Positions 44,238 through 53,600 of a stretch of 64,000 nt of DNA are shown in pieces. The notes beneath the pieces were generated by a model. That model worked only from the letters and a program-made list of their open reading frames with translations, made no database searches and was not told the DNA's origin. This DNA comes from Caballeronia sp. GAFFF1 (GTDB lineage: Bacteria > Pseudomonadota > Gammaproteobacteria > Burkholderiales > Burkholderiaceae). The stretch is from assembly GCF_023630705.1 (NCBI RefSeq), contig NZ_JALQEM010000025.1:62001-126000 (forward strand), written 5' to 3'. The stretch's first letter is position 1; every line of letters begins with the position of its first letter. Both the position numbers and the translations under genes were made by a program.

Positions 44238-44921
44238 TCAGAACGGCGCCACGTTGAGGAAGAAGCGTTGCAGCCAGCCCATGTTCTCGGCTTCGTCGAT
44301 ATAGCCTTTCGCGGAATATTCGATCTTCGCGTCGGCGATCTGCGTGGAGTACACGGTGTTGCTGCCCGAGATGGTCGTCGGATTGACGACGCCCGAGAAG
44401 CGCACGAATTCGTTGCCCTGGTTGATGAGCATCTGTTTTTCGCCGCTCACCATCAGGTTGCCGTTGGGCAGCACTTCGGTGACGGTGACGGTGAGCGTGC
44501 CGCTGAAGGTGTTGGCCGCGCTCGCGCCGCCCGCCGCCGTGAACTTGTTCGCGCCGGTCGCGGACAGGTTCGTGTTGTTGAAGAGCCCGCCGAAGATGCC
44601 GGGCGTCGTCGGCACGGAGAACGAGCCGGAGCCGCCGCGATTGGTGTTCGCCGCCGACGACTTCGTCGCGTTCACGTTTTCCGAGATCACGATGGTCAGG
44701 ATGTCGCCCACATTGCGCGGACGCTGGTCTTCGAAGAGCGGCCGGCCCGCGTAGCCCGCGTTGTAGATCGCGCCGGGCGAGCGCGTGCCGCCGGGCGGCT
44801 GCGGCGGACGCGCGGTCATCGGCTGCTGGACGATCGGCTCCTTCGGCACGAGGCCGCATGCGCCGAGCGCGGCGACGAGTGCGGCAACCGCTGCACGCTT
44901 GAAGATTTGAGTGGGCGACAT
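44238..44921 (-). CDS. flgH: Flagellar L-ring lipoprotein FlgH
   Basis: 227 residues. It begins with a lipoprotein signal whose lipobox is LGAC, with the lipidated Cys at about 22. The FlgH core includes [20 protein letters not shown], then [20 protein letters not shown] and [20 protein letters not shown]. It forms the outer-membrane L ring with FlgI's P ring. It starts 77 nt after flgG and is followed closely by flgI. Confidence 0.97.
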   Translation of the reverse strand: MSPTQIFKRAAVAALVAALGACGLVPKEPIVQQPMTARPPQPPGGTRSPGAIYNAGYAGRPLFEDQRPRNVGDILTIVISENVNATKSSAANTNRGGSGSFSVPTTPGIFGGLFNNTNLSATGANKFTAAGGASAANTFSGTLTVTVTEVLPNGNLMVSGEKQMLINQGNEFVRFSGVVNPTTISGSNTVYSTQIADAKIEYSAKGYIDEAENMGWLQRFFLNVAPF

Positions 44922-44997
44922 CTTGGTGACTCGTATGAAGCTGAATGAAGCGTTAGTGTGACGCCATCCCTTGCGTTTTCATCCGTTGAAAAGAGGG

Positions 44998-45786
44998 TTA
45001 AACCTGCATCTGAGAAAGCGTTTGCAACATCTGGTCGGACGTGGTCACGGCCTTGCTGTTGATCTCGTACGCGCGCTGCGTCTGGATCATGTTGACCAGT
45101 TCCTGCACCACGTTCACGTTCGACGCTTCCACATAGCCCTGTTGCAGCGTGCCCGCGCCGTTCAGGCCCGGCTGCGACACGTTCGGCGCGCCGGAGCTGC
45201 CCGTCTCGGAGAAGAGGTTCTCGCCGCGCGCTTCGAGACCGGCCGGGTTGATGAACGTGGCGAGCTGAACGGAGCCGACGTTCGTCGCGGCCGTCGAGTT
45301 CGGCTGCGTGATGGACACGGTGCCGTCCGAGCCGATGGTGATCGACGTCGCGTTGCTCGGAATGGTGATCGCCGGGTTCAGCTGATAGCCGCTCGACGTG
45401 ACGAGCTGGCCCTGCGCGTTGGTCTGGAACGAGCCGTCGCGCGTGTACGCCGTGGTGCCGTCGGGCATCGTCACCTGAAAGAAGCCCTGACCGTTGATGG
45501 CCACGTCCTTCGAGTTGCCCGTCTGTTGCAGGTTGCCCTGCGTGTAGAGGCGTTCCGTTGCGACTTGCTGGACGCCCGTGCCGAGCTGCACGCCCGAGGC
45601 GAGCTCGGTTTGCTGCGTCGAGTTGGCACCCGGCTGGCGCGTGGTCTGATACAGCAGGTCTTCGAACACTGCGCGCGAGCCCTTGAAGCCGTTGGTGCCC
45701 ACGTTGGCGAGGTTGTTCGAGATGACGTCCATCTGCGCCTGCTGCGCATTCATGCCGGTCGCGGCGATATAGAGAGAGCGATTCAT
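44998..45786 (-). CDS. flgG: Flagellar distal rod protein FlgG
   Basis: 262 residues, the standard length. The N-terminal rod motif reads [20 protein letters not shown] and [20 protein letters not shown], and the C-terminus has [20 protein letters not shown] and [11 protein letters not shown]. FlgG makes the long distal rod that passes the P and L rings. It lies between flgF (31 nt) and flgH. Confidence 0.97.
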   Translation of the reverse strand: MNRSLYIAATGMNAQQAQMDVISNNLANVGTNGFKGSRAVFEDLLYQTTRQPGANSTQQTELASGVQLGTGVQQVATERLYTQGNLQQTGNSKDVAINGQGFFQVTMPDGTTAYTRDGSFQTNAQGQLVTSSGYQLNPAITIPSNATSITIGSDGTVSITQPNSTAATNVGSVQLATFINPAGLEARGENLFSETGSSGAPNVSQPGLNGAGTLQQGYVEASNVNVVQELVNMIQTQRAYEINSKAVTTSDQMLQTLSQMQV

Positions 45787-45817
45787 GTCTGTGTTGTCCT
45801 AGTGTCTTGCAGGCCGC

Positions 45818-46570
45818 TTAGGAGAAGTTGAGCAGCTTGTTAGCCGATTGTTCGTTCTGGTCCGCCGATTCCATGAGCTTCGTCTGCATCTGGAACTGGC
45901 GCGCGTTGGTGATCATCGAGACCATCGCGGAGACCGGGTTCACGTTGCTGCCTTCGAGCGCGCCGCCGGCCACGACCACATTCGGGTCCGCATCGGCGGG
46001 ATCGCCCGACGCGGTGCGATAAAGACCGTCGTCGCCGCGCGAGAGCGTCGACGGGTCCGGATTGACGAGCTTCAGTTGATCCACCGTCGCAATGGCGGTC
46101 GGCGGATCGCCCGGAATCAGCGCGGACACCGTGCCGTCCTTGCCGATGGTCACTTCCGCGCCCGGCGGCACCGACAGCGGGCCGCCGTTGCCGAGCACCG
46201 GCAGGTTGTTCGCGGTGACGAGCTGGCCGTTCTGGTCGACGTGCAGATTGCCGGCGCGCGTGTACGCCTCGCCGCCGTCCGCCGTCTGCACGGAGAGCCA
46301 GCCCGGCCCTTGCACGGCGACATCGAGCGGATTGCCGGTCTGCTGGATCGGGCCGGCCGAGTAATCCGCCGTCGGCGTCGACGAGAGCACGAAAGTGCGC
46401 GTCGTGCCGTCGGCGGACTGGTTCTCGAACGACATCGGCACCTGACGGAACGCCGCGAGTTGCGCCTTGAAACCCGTGGTCGATGCGTTCGCCAGGTTGT
46501 TCGCCACGACAGCTTGCTGTTCCAGCGACTGGCTTGCGCCGGTCATCGCGGTGTAGATCAGACGGTCCAT
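45818..46570 (-). CDS. flgF: Flagellar proximal rod protein FlgF
   Basis: 250 residues. The N-terminus MDRLIYTAMTGASQSLEQQA and ANNLANASTTGFKAQLAAFR, and the C-terminal EGSNVNPVSAMVSMITNARQ, are typical of FlgF. It is one of the rod subunits between FlgB/FlgC and FlgG. It follows flgE after 47 nt. Confidence 0.96.
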   Translation of the reverse strand: MDRLIYTAMTGASQSLEQQAVVANNLANASTTGFKAQLAAFRQVPMSFENQSADGTTRTFVLSSTPTADYSAGPIQQTGNPLDVAVQGPGWLSVQTADGGEAYTRAGNLHVDQNGQLVTANNLPVLGNGGPLSVPPGAEVTIGKDGTVSALIPGDPPTAIATVDQLKLVNPDPSTLSRGDDGLYRTASGDPADADPNVVVAGGALEGSNVNPVSAMVSMITNARQFQMQTKLMESADQNEQSANKLLNFS

Positions 46571-46617
46571 GAATCGCTTCCTTCTTTCCTGATGCGTCTA
46601 TTGCGTGCGGACGGTGA

Positions 46618-47835
46618 TTACAGATTGATCAGCGTCTGGTCGACGGTCTGCTGCGTCTTGATCGTCTGCGCGTTCGCCTGATAGTTGCGCTGCGCGGTGA
46701 TCAGATTCACGAGCTCGCTCGTCAGATCGACGTTGGAGTTTTCCACCGCGCCGCCTTGCAGCGTGCCGTGGTTCGTCGAGCCCGGCACGCCCACTTGCGG
46801 CGCGCCCGAAGCCGCCGTTTGCGCGTACACGTTGCCGCCGAGGTTCTGCAGGCCGTTCTGGTTGTTGAAGTTGGCAACCGCGATTTGCCCGAGCGCCTTC
46901 GTTTCGCCGTTCGAGTAATTGCCGGTCAGCATGCCGTCGGTGCCGACGGTGAAGCCCGTCAGTTCGCCCGTGCTGTTGCCGTCCTGATGCAGGTTCGTGA
47001 GGCCGCTCTTCGCGCCGTATTGCGTGGTGCCGGAGAGATCGAGCGTCAACGATTGCGTCGTCGCGCCGGAGGGGTCCGCGCCGTTCGGAATGGTGAACGT
47101 GAACTTCGAGCCGCTCGTCAGGTTGCCCGACGAATCGAACGTCACCGCGCCCAGGTCGGTTTTCTGCGAGACCGGGTCGCCGTAGCCCGCGAACGCTTCC
47201 CACGAGCCGGTGCCGGTCTTCGTGAAGTAGACGGACACCTTCTGCGTGCCGCCGAGCGTGTCGTACACGTCCACCGAAGTCGATGCGTTGTACGTGTTGC
47301 CGTTGGCCGGATCGAAGCTGCTCGCCGCGTTGTTGCTGTCCTGCGAGTTCAGGTTGAACGCGGCGGTAATGGTCTTGGTCGCCGTGGGCGCGATGTTCGC
47401 GGTCGGGACGGAGAGCGGCACCGTGCTCGCGCCGTTGACGACGCCGCCCGAATCGGCCGCGTAGCCCATCAGTTGCAGGCCCGCCGAGTTGACGATCTTG
47501 CCGCTGTCGTCCAGATGGAAGACGCCGTTGCGCGAATACACGGTCGCGCCGTTGTTCGACAGCTGATAGAAGCCGTTGCCGTTGATCGCGACGTCGAGCG
47601 CCTGGTTGGTCGTCGTGATCGTGCCTTGCGAGAACTGCTGCTGGACTTCCGCGAGGCGCGTGCCGATGCCGATCTGGTTCGACACGGCCGTCGCCATGGA
47701 ACTGGCGTACATGTCCGCGAACTGCGCGGCGCCCTGCTTGAAGCCGACGGTGTTCGCGTTCGCGATGTTGTTGCCGATCACGTCGAGGTCGCTCGACGCG
47801 GCGCCGAGGCCGCTCAGTGCTTGTTGGTAGCTCAT
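46618..47835 (-). CDS. flgE: Flagellar hook protein FlgE
   Basis: 405 residues, close to enteric FlgE (402). MSYQQALSGLGAASSDLDVI and GNNIANANTVGFKQGAAQF mark the N-terminal D0 helix; ENSNVDLTSELVNLITAQRN and TIKTQQTVDQTLINL mark the C-terminus. The middle has the D1/D2 beta domains. FlgE is polymerised under the FlgD cap to form the universal joint. flgD lies 47 nt upstream on the same strand. Confidence 0.97.
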   Translation of the reverse strand: MSYQQALSGLGAASSDLDVIGNNIANANTVGFKQGAAQFADMYASSMATAVSNQIGIGTRLAEVQQQFSQGTITTTNQALDVAINGNGFYQLSNNGATVYSRNGVFHLDDSGKIVNSAGLQLMGYAADSGGVVNGASTVPLSVPTANIAPTATKTITAAFNLNSQDSNNAASSFDPANGNTYNASTSVDVYDTLGGTQKVSVYFTKTGTGSWEAFAGYGDPVSQKTDLGAVTFDSSGNLTSGSKFTFTIPNGADPSGATTQSLTLDLSGTTQYGAKSGLTNLHQDGNSTGELTGFTVGTDGMLTGNYSNGETKALGQIAVANFNNQNGLQNLGGNVYAQTAASGAPQVGVPGSTNHGTLQGGAVENSNVDLTSELVNLITAQRNYQANAQTIKTQQTVDQTLINL

Positions 47836-47882
47836 GGTTTATCTCTTCGCCGGGCGCATCCCGGCGTCAAAGGAAAGTGGAA

Positions 47883-48608
47883 TCAAAGAATCGAAGCGAC
47901 GCTCGACAGCGCGACGGTCGAACCGTTGGACAGCTTCAGGCCCGGCGTGCCGCCCGTCATTTGCACGACGCTCTGCACCTGCGAGGCCGACAGCGTCGTC
48001 GCGGTCGCCTGCTGGCCGTTGATCGTGCCTTGCGCGGTGATCGTGTAGCTGCCGTCGGCGAGCGTGGCGCCCTTCGAGTCGACCGGCTTCCAGCCCGATA
48101 CCGGCACGACGCCCGAGCCTTGCGCGCCGAGGTCCAGCGTGTTGACGATGTTGCCGGACTTGTCCTTTACGACGATCTGCAGGTCGCTCACGTCGTTGGC
48201 GAGCTGCACGCCGAACGTCGAAGACGCGCCGCTCGACACCGTCATGCTGCTTCCCGGCGCGAGCACGTTCGAGCCGATCAGCATGGCGGCCTGCGTGGAC
48301 TGGCCCGCGGAAAGCTGCGTCGCGAGCGAGCTGAGCGACGTGTTCAGCTGACCGATGCCCGTGACCGTGTTGATCTGCGCGAGCTGCGAGGTCATCTGCG
48401 AGCTGTCGGCAGGATTCGTCGGGTCCTGATTCTTCAACTGCGTCACGAGCAGCGTGAGGAACGTGTTCTGCAGATCCGAAGCGGACGTGCCGCCCGTGCT
48501 GCTGGTGCTGCTCGACGAGCTGGACGCGCTCTTCGTGCCGTTCATGGTGTCCAGCAGCGTCTGCGACACCGTGGTGCCGTTGCTGCCGATGGTGGTGTTC
48601 GTCGTCAC
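47883..48608 (-). CDS. flgD: Flagellar hook assembly (cap) protein FlgD
   Basis: 241 residues. The conserved N-terminal stretch LQNTFLTLLVTQLKNQDPTN and the following QLAQINTVTGIGQLN are the FlgD export and cap region. A FlgD Ig-like/Tudor region follows (SDLQIVVKDKSGNIVNTLDL). FlgD sits on the tip of the growing hook and is later replaced by FlgK. It is 11 nt after flgC. Confidence 0.95.
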   Translation of the reverse strand: MTTNTTIGSNGTTVSQTLLDTMNGTKSASSSSSSTSSTGGTSASDLQNTFLTLLVTQLKNQDPTNPADSSQMTSQLAQINTVTGIGQLNTSLSSLATQLSAGQSTQAAMLIGSNVLAPGSSMTVSSGASSTFGVQLANDVSDLQIVVKDKSGNIVNTLDLGAQGSGVVPVSGWKPVDSKGATLADGSYTITAQGTINGQQATATTLSASQVQSVVQMTGGTPGLKLSNGSTVALSSVASIL

Positions 48609-48619
48609 GGTTGGATTCC

Positions 48620-49045
48620 TCAGGTTCCGATGGTCAGAGTCTTGAGCATCAATTGCTTGGCGGTATTGAGCGTCTCGACGTTCGCCTGGTAGGAACGCGA
48701 CGCGGAAATCATGTTGACCATTTCCTGCACCGGATCGACGTTGGGCAGCGTCACATAGCCGTCCGCGTTGGCCGCCGGGTTGCTCGGGTCGTAGCTGGTT
48801 TTCATCGGGCTCGGATCGTCGATGACGCCCGTCACCTGCACGCCGCCGACTTGCTGGCCGGAGCCGCTTTTCGCGCCGCCGAGCGGATCGACGGCGAAGA
48901 CGACCTGCTTCGCCTTGTACGGCTGGCCGTCCGGACCGGTCGTGCTGTCCGCGTTCGCGAGATTCGACGCGGTCACGTTCAGGCGCTGCGCCTGAGCAGA
49001 CATCGCCGAACCGGCGACGCTGAAAATGTTCATCAATGAAGGCAT
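48620..49045 (-). CDS. flgC: Flagellar proximal rod protein FlgC
   Basis: 141 residues. The motifs [39 protein letters not shown] and the C-terminal [20 protein letters not shown] match FlgC. With FlgB it forms the proximal rod above FliE. The gene follows flgB after 7 nt. Confidence 0.96.
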   Translation of the reverse strand: MPSLMNIFSVAGSAMSAQAQRLNVTASNLANADSTTGPDGQPYKAKQVVFAVDPLGGAKSGSGQQVGGVQVTGVIDDPSPMKTSYDPSNPAANADGYVTLPNVDPVQEMVNMISASRSYQANVETLNTAKQLMLKTLTIGT

Positions 49046-49052
49046 GGCTTTC

Positions 49053-49541
49053 TTAACTGTTGGACGTGATGGCGGACAACATCGACTTGATCTGCGAGGT
49101 CATCACGGTCATTCCGGCTTCGAAATGCAGCGCGTTGTCCGCGAACTGCACGCGTTCGGCGTCGAGATCGACGGTGTTGCCGTCGAGCGAAGGCTGGCTC
49201 GGCACGCGATACGCGAGGCGGCCGTAGTCGTCAGTCGAGCCGCCGGACGCGGTAAGCGTCGAGGTGCCGGACATGTGGCCCTTCGCGGTCACGGCCAACG
49301 AGCCGCTCGTGCTCACCGAGACCGGCTGCGCCATCCTGAGCGTCGCCGTGTTCGAGGCCGTGGCGGACGCGCCGTCTTTCTTCAGCGCCCCGGCGAGCGC
49401 GGTCGAGAAATCGACATCGCGCGCCTTGTAGCCGGGGGTGTCGGCGTTCGCGATATTCGACGACAGCAGTTCCTGCCGGTAAGCGCGCACATCGAGCGCC
49501 TCACGGCCGAACGCGAGTTCCTTGTCGAGTCTGTCTAGCAT
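49053..49541 (-). CDS. flgB: Flagellar proximal rod protein FlgB
   Basis: 162 residues from ATG 49541 ([20 protein letters not shown]), which has GGAGAAGAAACGA directly upstream; the longer frame reads the leader. [20 protein letters not shown] and the C-terminal [20 protein letters not shown] are diagnostic. It is the first gene of flgBCDEFGHIJ and divergent from flgA. Confidence 0.96.
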   Translation of the reverse strand: MLDRLDKELAFGREALDVRAYRQELLSSNIANADTPGYKARDVDFSTALAGALKKDGASATASNTATLRMAQPVSVSTSGSLAVTAKGHMSGTSTLTASGGSTDDYGRLAYRVPSQPSLDGNTVDLDAERVQFADNALHFEAGMTVMTSQIKSMLSAITSNS

Positions 49542-49652
49542 TCGTTTCTTCTCCGGTCCCATCCGGGATGGTTGTCGCCTGTCCCCGCCCAATCGCTGGG
49601 GGGTTTTTGCATGACACGCATCTTAGGAGCCGCGCGCAATAACTAATCCGAT

Positions 49653-49680
49653 GAATAACCGGGAAACGCGGCCTCTATTC
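49653..49680. promoter_or_regulatory. Candidate class II flagellar operator between flgB and flgA
   Basis: GAATAAC at the left and TCTATTC at the right form an inverted pair around a GC-rich centre (28 nt in all). It matches the fliE-fliF site at 23067-23094 at 21 of 28 positions. The likely binder would be FlhDC, inferred from half-site similarity only. Confidence 0.4.
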
Positions 49681-49831
49681 GAGGCTTGAGCGCGGCCCGG
49701 CGTATCTAGAATCTGCGTCGAGAGTGGGAAGCGGCGTTTTCATGGCCGCGACCGCACGCAGTGGCCGCAGCGCGCGGCCCGATCCCTTCAGGTACGCAGT
49801 CGCTAGCTACGCGGCGGCGAGGAGAGCAGTG

Positions 49832-51178
49832 ATGAGCAGGTCCGCCAGACAGTCGTCGAAGGTTGCGATGCGTGCGAGCGCGATGAAGCGCGGCGCGCGG
49901 GCAGCGGCGCGCGGCGTGGCGGGCGCGTCGCTGATGCTCGGCTTCGCGGCGAGCGCGTTCGCGCAGCAGAGCGACGGCATGATCGCGATTCCGGGCAACG
50001 CGGAGACGAATCCCGCCGCCGTCGCGGAAATGGCGAAAAGTCTCGGCTCGTCGAAATCCGTGGCCGCAGCCGCACCCGCGCCGACGCCCGCTCCTGTGGC
50101 CGACATGGCGCGGGCATCGGGCTATCGCGCCGCGACGAGCGCCGCCGACGCCGCCATGCGCCACGCCGCGATCGCGCTGGAAGCGCGCGCCGAAGCCGCC
50201 GACGACGCCATGGACGACGCAGGCGGGCTGATCGTGGTTCCGGGGCCGGGCGAAGCGAAGCCCACTGCGGCCACGCCGGCGAAGGCGCCCGTCGCCGTCA
50301 CGCGCGGCGATGCGACTTCAGCGGGCGCGCGGCCGATCGCTACTGCCGCGTCCGCATCGCGTGACGTGATGCCAGTCGTCGTCGCCCGCGACGACGCGAC
50401 GCCCGGCGCGGCTGGCGCGCGCCCGATCGCGGCCGCCGCTGCATCGCCGATTCGCCCGGCCAATTATTCAGCCGCCGTTGCCGCCGCCTCGCCGATGAAA
50501 CGCGTGAGTTTCTCGCCGGCCACAGTAGCCGCGCAGACGCCTTCAGTCGCCGCGACCGCGCAGGACGGCGAATCCATCCGCGTCGCCGCGCTCGCGTTCC
50601 TCCAGCAGCAGGCAGCGGGCTTGCCCGGCAAGGTAGATATCACCGTGACGCCGGTCTTTCCGCGCGGCCTCGCGCCCTGCTCCGCGCTCGACCCGTTCAT
50701 GCCGACGGGCGCGCGTCTCTGGGGCCGCGTGACCGTGGGCGTGCGCTGCGTCGGCGACCGGCCGTGGACGCTGTATGTGCAGGCGCGCGTCTCCATCAAC
50801 GCGACGTACTACACCGCCGCGCGCGCCATCGCGCCGGGCGAAGTGCTCGCGAGCGCCGATCTCATGGCCCGGGACGGCGATCTCACCGCGATGCCGCAAG
50901 CCGTCGTCACCGATCCGTCGCAGGCGGTCGGCGCGGTGGCGTTGTCGCGCGTGCCGGCCGGCTTGCCGCTGCGCACGGACATGCTGCGCGCCGCGAGTTC
51001 GGTGGCGATCGGCCAGACGGTGCACGTGGTCACCGACGGCACCGGCTTCTCCATTTCCGCCGATGGCAGCGCCATGAACAACGCCGCGCCCGGCCAGCAG
51101 GTTCGCGTGAAGACGGCCGGCGGACAGATCATCACCGGCATCGTGAAGGATAGTCAGACGGTCGAAGTCCGCATGTAA
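49832..51178 (+). CDS. flgA: P-ring assembly chaperone FlgA
   Basis: About 448 residues from ATG 49832, which follows GGCGAGGAGAGCAGTG; ATG 49724 would add 36 residues. A signal peptide is likely (ALM-type run ending FAASAFAQQ, at about 45). Residues about 50-240 are an Ala/Pro/Thr-rich, low-complexity insert. The C-terminal part is canonical FlgA: a CSALDPFMP... block, RPWTLYVQARVSINATYYTA, then the SAF/FlgA core from ARAIAPGEVLASADL to the end (GIVKDSQTVEVRM). Typical FlgA is about 220 residues, so the insert doubles its size. It assists FlgI assembly in the periplasm. Confidence 0.93.
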   Translation: MSRSARQSSKVAMRASAMKRGARAAARGVAGASLMLGFAASAFAQQSDGMIAIPGNAETNPAAVAEMAKSLGSSKSVAAAAPAPTPAPVADMARASGYRAATSAADAAMRHAAIALEARAEAADDAMDDAGGLIVVPGPGEAKPTAATPAKAPVAVTRGDATSAGARPIATAASASRDVMPVVVARDDATPGAAGARPIAAAAASPIRPANYSAAVAAASPMKRVSFSPATVAAQTPSVAATAQDGESIRVAALAFLQQQAAGLPGKVDITVTPVFPRGLAPCSALDPFMPTGARLWGRVTVGVRCVGDRPWTLYVQARVSINATYYTAARAIAPGEVLASADLMARDGDLTAMPQAVVTDPSQAVGAVALSRVPAGLPLRTDMLRAASSVAIGQTVHVVTDGTGFSISADGSAMNNAAPGQQVRVKTAGGQIITGIVKDSQTVEVRM

Positions 51179-51301
51179 ACGGGCTTGTGTGCGGCACCAG
51201 ACGTTCTGTTGCAATTTGTTGCAAAGCTGGCAAAGCCTTGTGGGACATGGCAGAGCGGCAGATGACCAGGCACCGAGCAGGTTGCGTCTTCCCCGGCAGG
51301 G

Positions 51302-51329
51302 TAAAGTTTTTCAAAGCCACCGCCGATAA
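51302..51329 (+). promoter_or_regulatory. FliA (sigma-28) promoter for flgMN
   Basis: TAAA (51302-51305), 16 nt, then GCCGATAA (51322-51329), a perfect -10; TAAAGTTTT also matches the extended -35. The spacer is 1 nt longer than the usual 15. flgM starts about 20 nt later. Confidence 0.85.
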
Positions 51330-51349
51330 AGGACTCAACACGTTCGGGA

Positions 51350-51682
51350 ATGGACATCGTGAAAATCGAATCGAATAGCAACACCTCTTTGAGCGGCCTG
51401 CAAGACGGGCTGCAACGTGCATCGCAAGGCGATGCGAAGACTGCCGCGCCGAGCGTGCAAGCGAACGGCGTCAGCGCCGGCCAGTCGACGGTCAGCCTGT
51501 CGAACTTGTCGTCGGACCTGCGCGCGTCGAACGGCTCGGACATCGATACGGCGAAGGTCGAATCGATCAAGGCCGCGATTCGCGACGGCAGCCTGAAGAT
51601 GGACACCAGCAAGATCGCCGACGGCATTCTGAGCACCGCGCGCGACCTGCTGCAAACGAGAACCCCGCCGACCGGCGGCTGA
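51350..51682 (+). CDS. flgM: Anti-sigma-28 factor FlgM
   Basis: 110 residues from ATG 51350; GTG 51359 (reading MKIESNSN) is an alternative start. The C-terminal half holds the FliA-binding helices: VSLSNLSSDLRASNGSDIDT and AKVESIKAAIRDGSLKMDTS followed by KIADGILSTARDLL. FlgM holds FliA inactive until the hook is finished and FlgM is exported. Its own FliA promoter gives the expected feedback loop. flgN follows after 83 nt. Confidence 0.92.
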   Translation: MDIVKIESNSNTSLSGLQDGLQRASQGDAKTAAPSVQANGVSAGQSTVSLSNLSSDLRASNGSDIDTAKVESIKAAIRDGSLKMDTSKIADGILSTARDLLQTRTPPTGG

Positions 51683-51765
51683 ACGCAACGGCCCGGGCAC
51701 GTCCCGGCGCGCGAAGTGGACACGAGCCGGGCGGCGTTTATGAACCGCGTTTTTAGCGAGCTGCA

Positions 51766-52200
51766 ATGAGAGACGCCCTGCTTGCCACTGTCACCGAAGA
51801 AGTCGCCGCCGTTCAGGCCTTCGAAGCCCTCCTCGAGCACGAGGAAAAAGCCCTGATCGCCGCGCAGCCGCTGGCCGCGCTGCCGGAAATCGTCGGCCAG
51901 AAGACGGCGCTGACCGAGCGCATCAGCGGGCTCGAAAAAGAGCGCGACGCGCACCTGAACGCGCTCGGTTTTCCGGGCGGATTCGCCGGCATGGAAGCCG
52001 CAGCGCAAGGCGATGCCCGCATCGCCGAGCAATGGAAGCTGCTGTGCGCCGCCGCGCGACGCGCGAAACAGGGCAACAACAACAACGGCGTGCTGATCCG
52101 CACGCGCATGGAGTACAACCGCAAGGCGCTCGCCGCCTTGCAGGTCGCGCCGTCGAAGGCCGGGTTCTACGGCCCGGACGGGCGCGTGCCGGGCGTTTGA
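51766..52200 (+). CDS. flgN: Flagellar export chaperone FlgN
   Basis: 144 residues, helical and charged. The core VQAFEALLEHEEKALIAAQP and ALPEIVGQKTALTERISGLE is typical of FlgN. It escorts the junction proteins FlgK and FlgL to the export gate. Sequence identity in the family is low, but the flgAMN order supports the call. A strong terminator follows at 52224-52259. Confidence 0.9.
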   Translation: MRDALLATVTEEVAAVQAFEALLEHEEKALIAAQPLAALPEIVGQKTALTERISGLEKERDAHLNALGFPGGFAGMEAAAQGDARIAEQWKLLCAAARRAKQGNNNNGVLIRTRMEYNRKALAALQVAPSKAGFYGPDGRVPGV

Positions 52201-52223
52201 TCTCTTCCGGATTCGTCTCATCG

Positions 52224-52259
52224 CGGCGCGCGACCTTGCACGAGGTCGCGCGCCGTTTT
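52224..52259 (+). terminator. Rho-independent terminator after flgMN
   Basis: CGGCGCGCGACCT (52224-52236) pairs perfectly with AGGTCGCGCGCCG (52243-52255) across a 6-nt loop and is followed by TTTTC. It separates flgMN from flhBA. Confidence 0.93.
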
Positions 52260-52391
52260 CGTTTATCCGTCGATTAACCCCCCTTTCCCCGACTTAATCC
52301 CCCGATAGCCACTCGACGCCTTCCGCAATAATCGTTTGCATCAGAAAGCGGCTTCATGCCGTTGGCAACGAAGCACGAAGCGGAGCACGCA

Positions 52392-53600
52392 GTGGCAGAA
52401 GAAAGCGATCTCGAAAAAACCGAATCAGCCACTCCCAAGCGCCTTGAAAAGGCGCGGGAGGAAGGCCAGATTGCGCGCTCGCGGGAATTCGCGTCGTTTG
52501 CGCTGCTGGCGGCGGGATTTTTCGGCGTGCTGGCGCTGTCCGGGTCCATCAGCGGACACTTGCAGTCGATTCTGCGCAACGCCTTCACGTTCAATCACGA
52601 CGTCGTGCTCGACACGCGACAGACGATGATCGGCGCGGCCAACGCCAGCAAGGAAGGCATGCTCGCCGTGCTGCCCGTGCTCGCGATGACCGCGTTCGCC
52701 GCGCTCGCCGCGCCGATGGCGCTCGGCGGCTGGCTCATCACCACCAAGCCGCTCGCGCCGAACTTCGGACGCCTCAACCCGATCAGCGGGCTCGGCAAGA
52801 TCTTTTCGATTCAAGGCCCGATCCAGCTCGGCATGTCCATTTTGAAGACGCTCATCGTCGGCGGCGTGGCGGGCTGGGAAATCTGGAGCCGCAAGGCCGA
52901 AGTGCTCGGACTGCTGACGAAGCCGCTCGGTCTCGCGCTCGCCGACGCCATGCACCTCATCGTCGTGTGCTGCGGCATGGCCATCGGCGGACTGTTTCTC
53001 GTCGCCGCCGTCGACGTGCCGTACCAGATGTGGTCGTACGCGAAAAAGCTGCGCATGAGCAAGGAAGAAGTGAAGCGCGAGCACAAGGAAAACGAAGGCG
53101 ATCCGCACGTGAAGGGCCGCATCCGCGCGCAGCAGCGTGCAGCCGCCCGCCGCCGCATGATGCAGGCGATTCCGACCGCCGACGTGATCGTCACGAACCC
53201 GACGCACTTCGCCGTCGCGCTCAAATACACGGACGGCGAGATGCGCGCGCCGCGCGTCGTCGCCAAGGGCGTGAATCTGGTGGCCGCGCGCATTCGCGAA
53301 CTGGGCCGTGAGAACAACGTGCCGCTGCTGGAAGCGCCCCCGCTCGCGCGGGCGCTGTATCACAACGTGGAGATCAACCGCGAGATTCCGGGCGCGCTCT
53401 ACGGCGCGGTCGCGCAAGTGCTGGCGTGGGTCTACCAGTTGAAGCGCTACAAGGAAGACGGCGGCATCAAGCCGGACGATCCTACCGATCTCGAAGTTCC
53501 GAAGGAACTGGACAAAGGCGGCGTATCCGACGCCGACGCCGATCAGGAAGCTACCGAAGCCCTGAACGACGGTAACACTGACAAGGGAGCCGCAGCATGA
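52392..53600 (+). CDS. flhB: Flagellar export switch protein FlhB
   Basis: 402 residues from GTG 52392 (reading MAEESDLEKTE), preceded by GGAG at 6 nt; the usual FlhB N-terminus then follows (SATPKRLEKAREEGQIARSR). An ATG 36 nt upstream gives 414 residues. Four membrane helices lie at about 30-210. The cytoplasmic domain contains the autocleavage motif NPTH (VIVTNPTHFAVAL) and PRVVAKGVNLVAARIRELG. FlhB changes export specificity after hook completion. The gene overlaps flhA by ATGA. A separate protein, flhX at 19664-19966, copies only its C-terminal domain and lacks NPTH. Confidence 0.96.
   Translation: MAEESDLEKTESATPKRLEKAREEGQIARSREFASFALLAAGFFGVLALSGSISGHLQSILRNAFTFNHDVVLDTRQTMIGAANASKEGMLAVLPVLAMTAFAALAAPMALGGWLITTKPLAPNFGRLNPISGLGKIFSIQGPIQLGMSILKTLIVGGVAGWEIWSRKAEVLGLLTKPLGLALADAMHLIVVCCGMAIGGLFLVAAVDVPYQMWSYAKKLRMSKEEVKREHKENEGDPHVKGRIRAQQRAAARRRMMQAIPTADVIVTNPTHFAVALKYTDGEMRAPRVVAKGVNLVAARIRELGRENNVPLLEAPPLARALYHNVEINREIPGALYGAVAQVLAWVYQLKRYKEDGGIKPDDPTDLEVPKELDKGGVSDADADQEATEALNDGNTDKGAAA

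Noticed and set aside
52261-52391. A class II operator before flhB (CGATAGCC at about 52302)
   Set aside because: One half-site resembles that in the fliL leader, but the second half (CGCAATAATCG) does not pair or align well enough to support a call.
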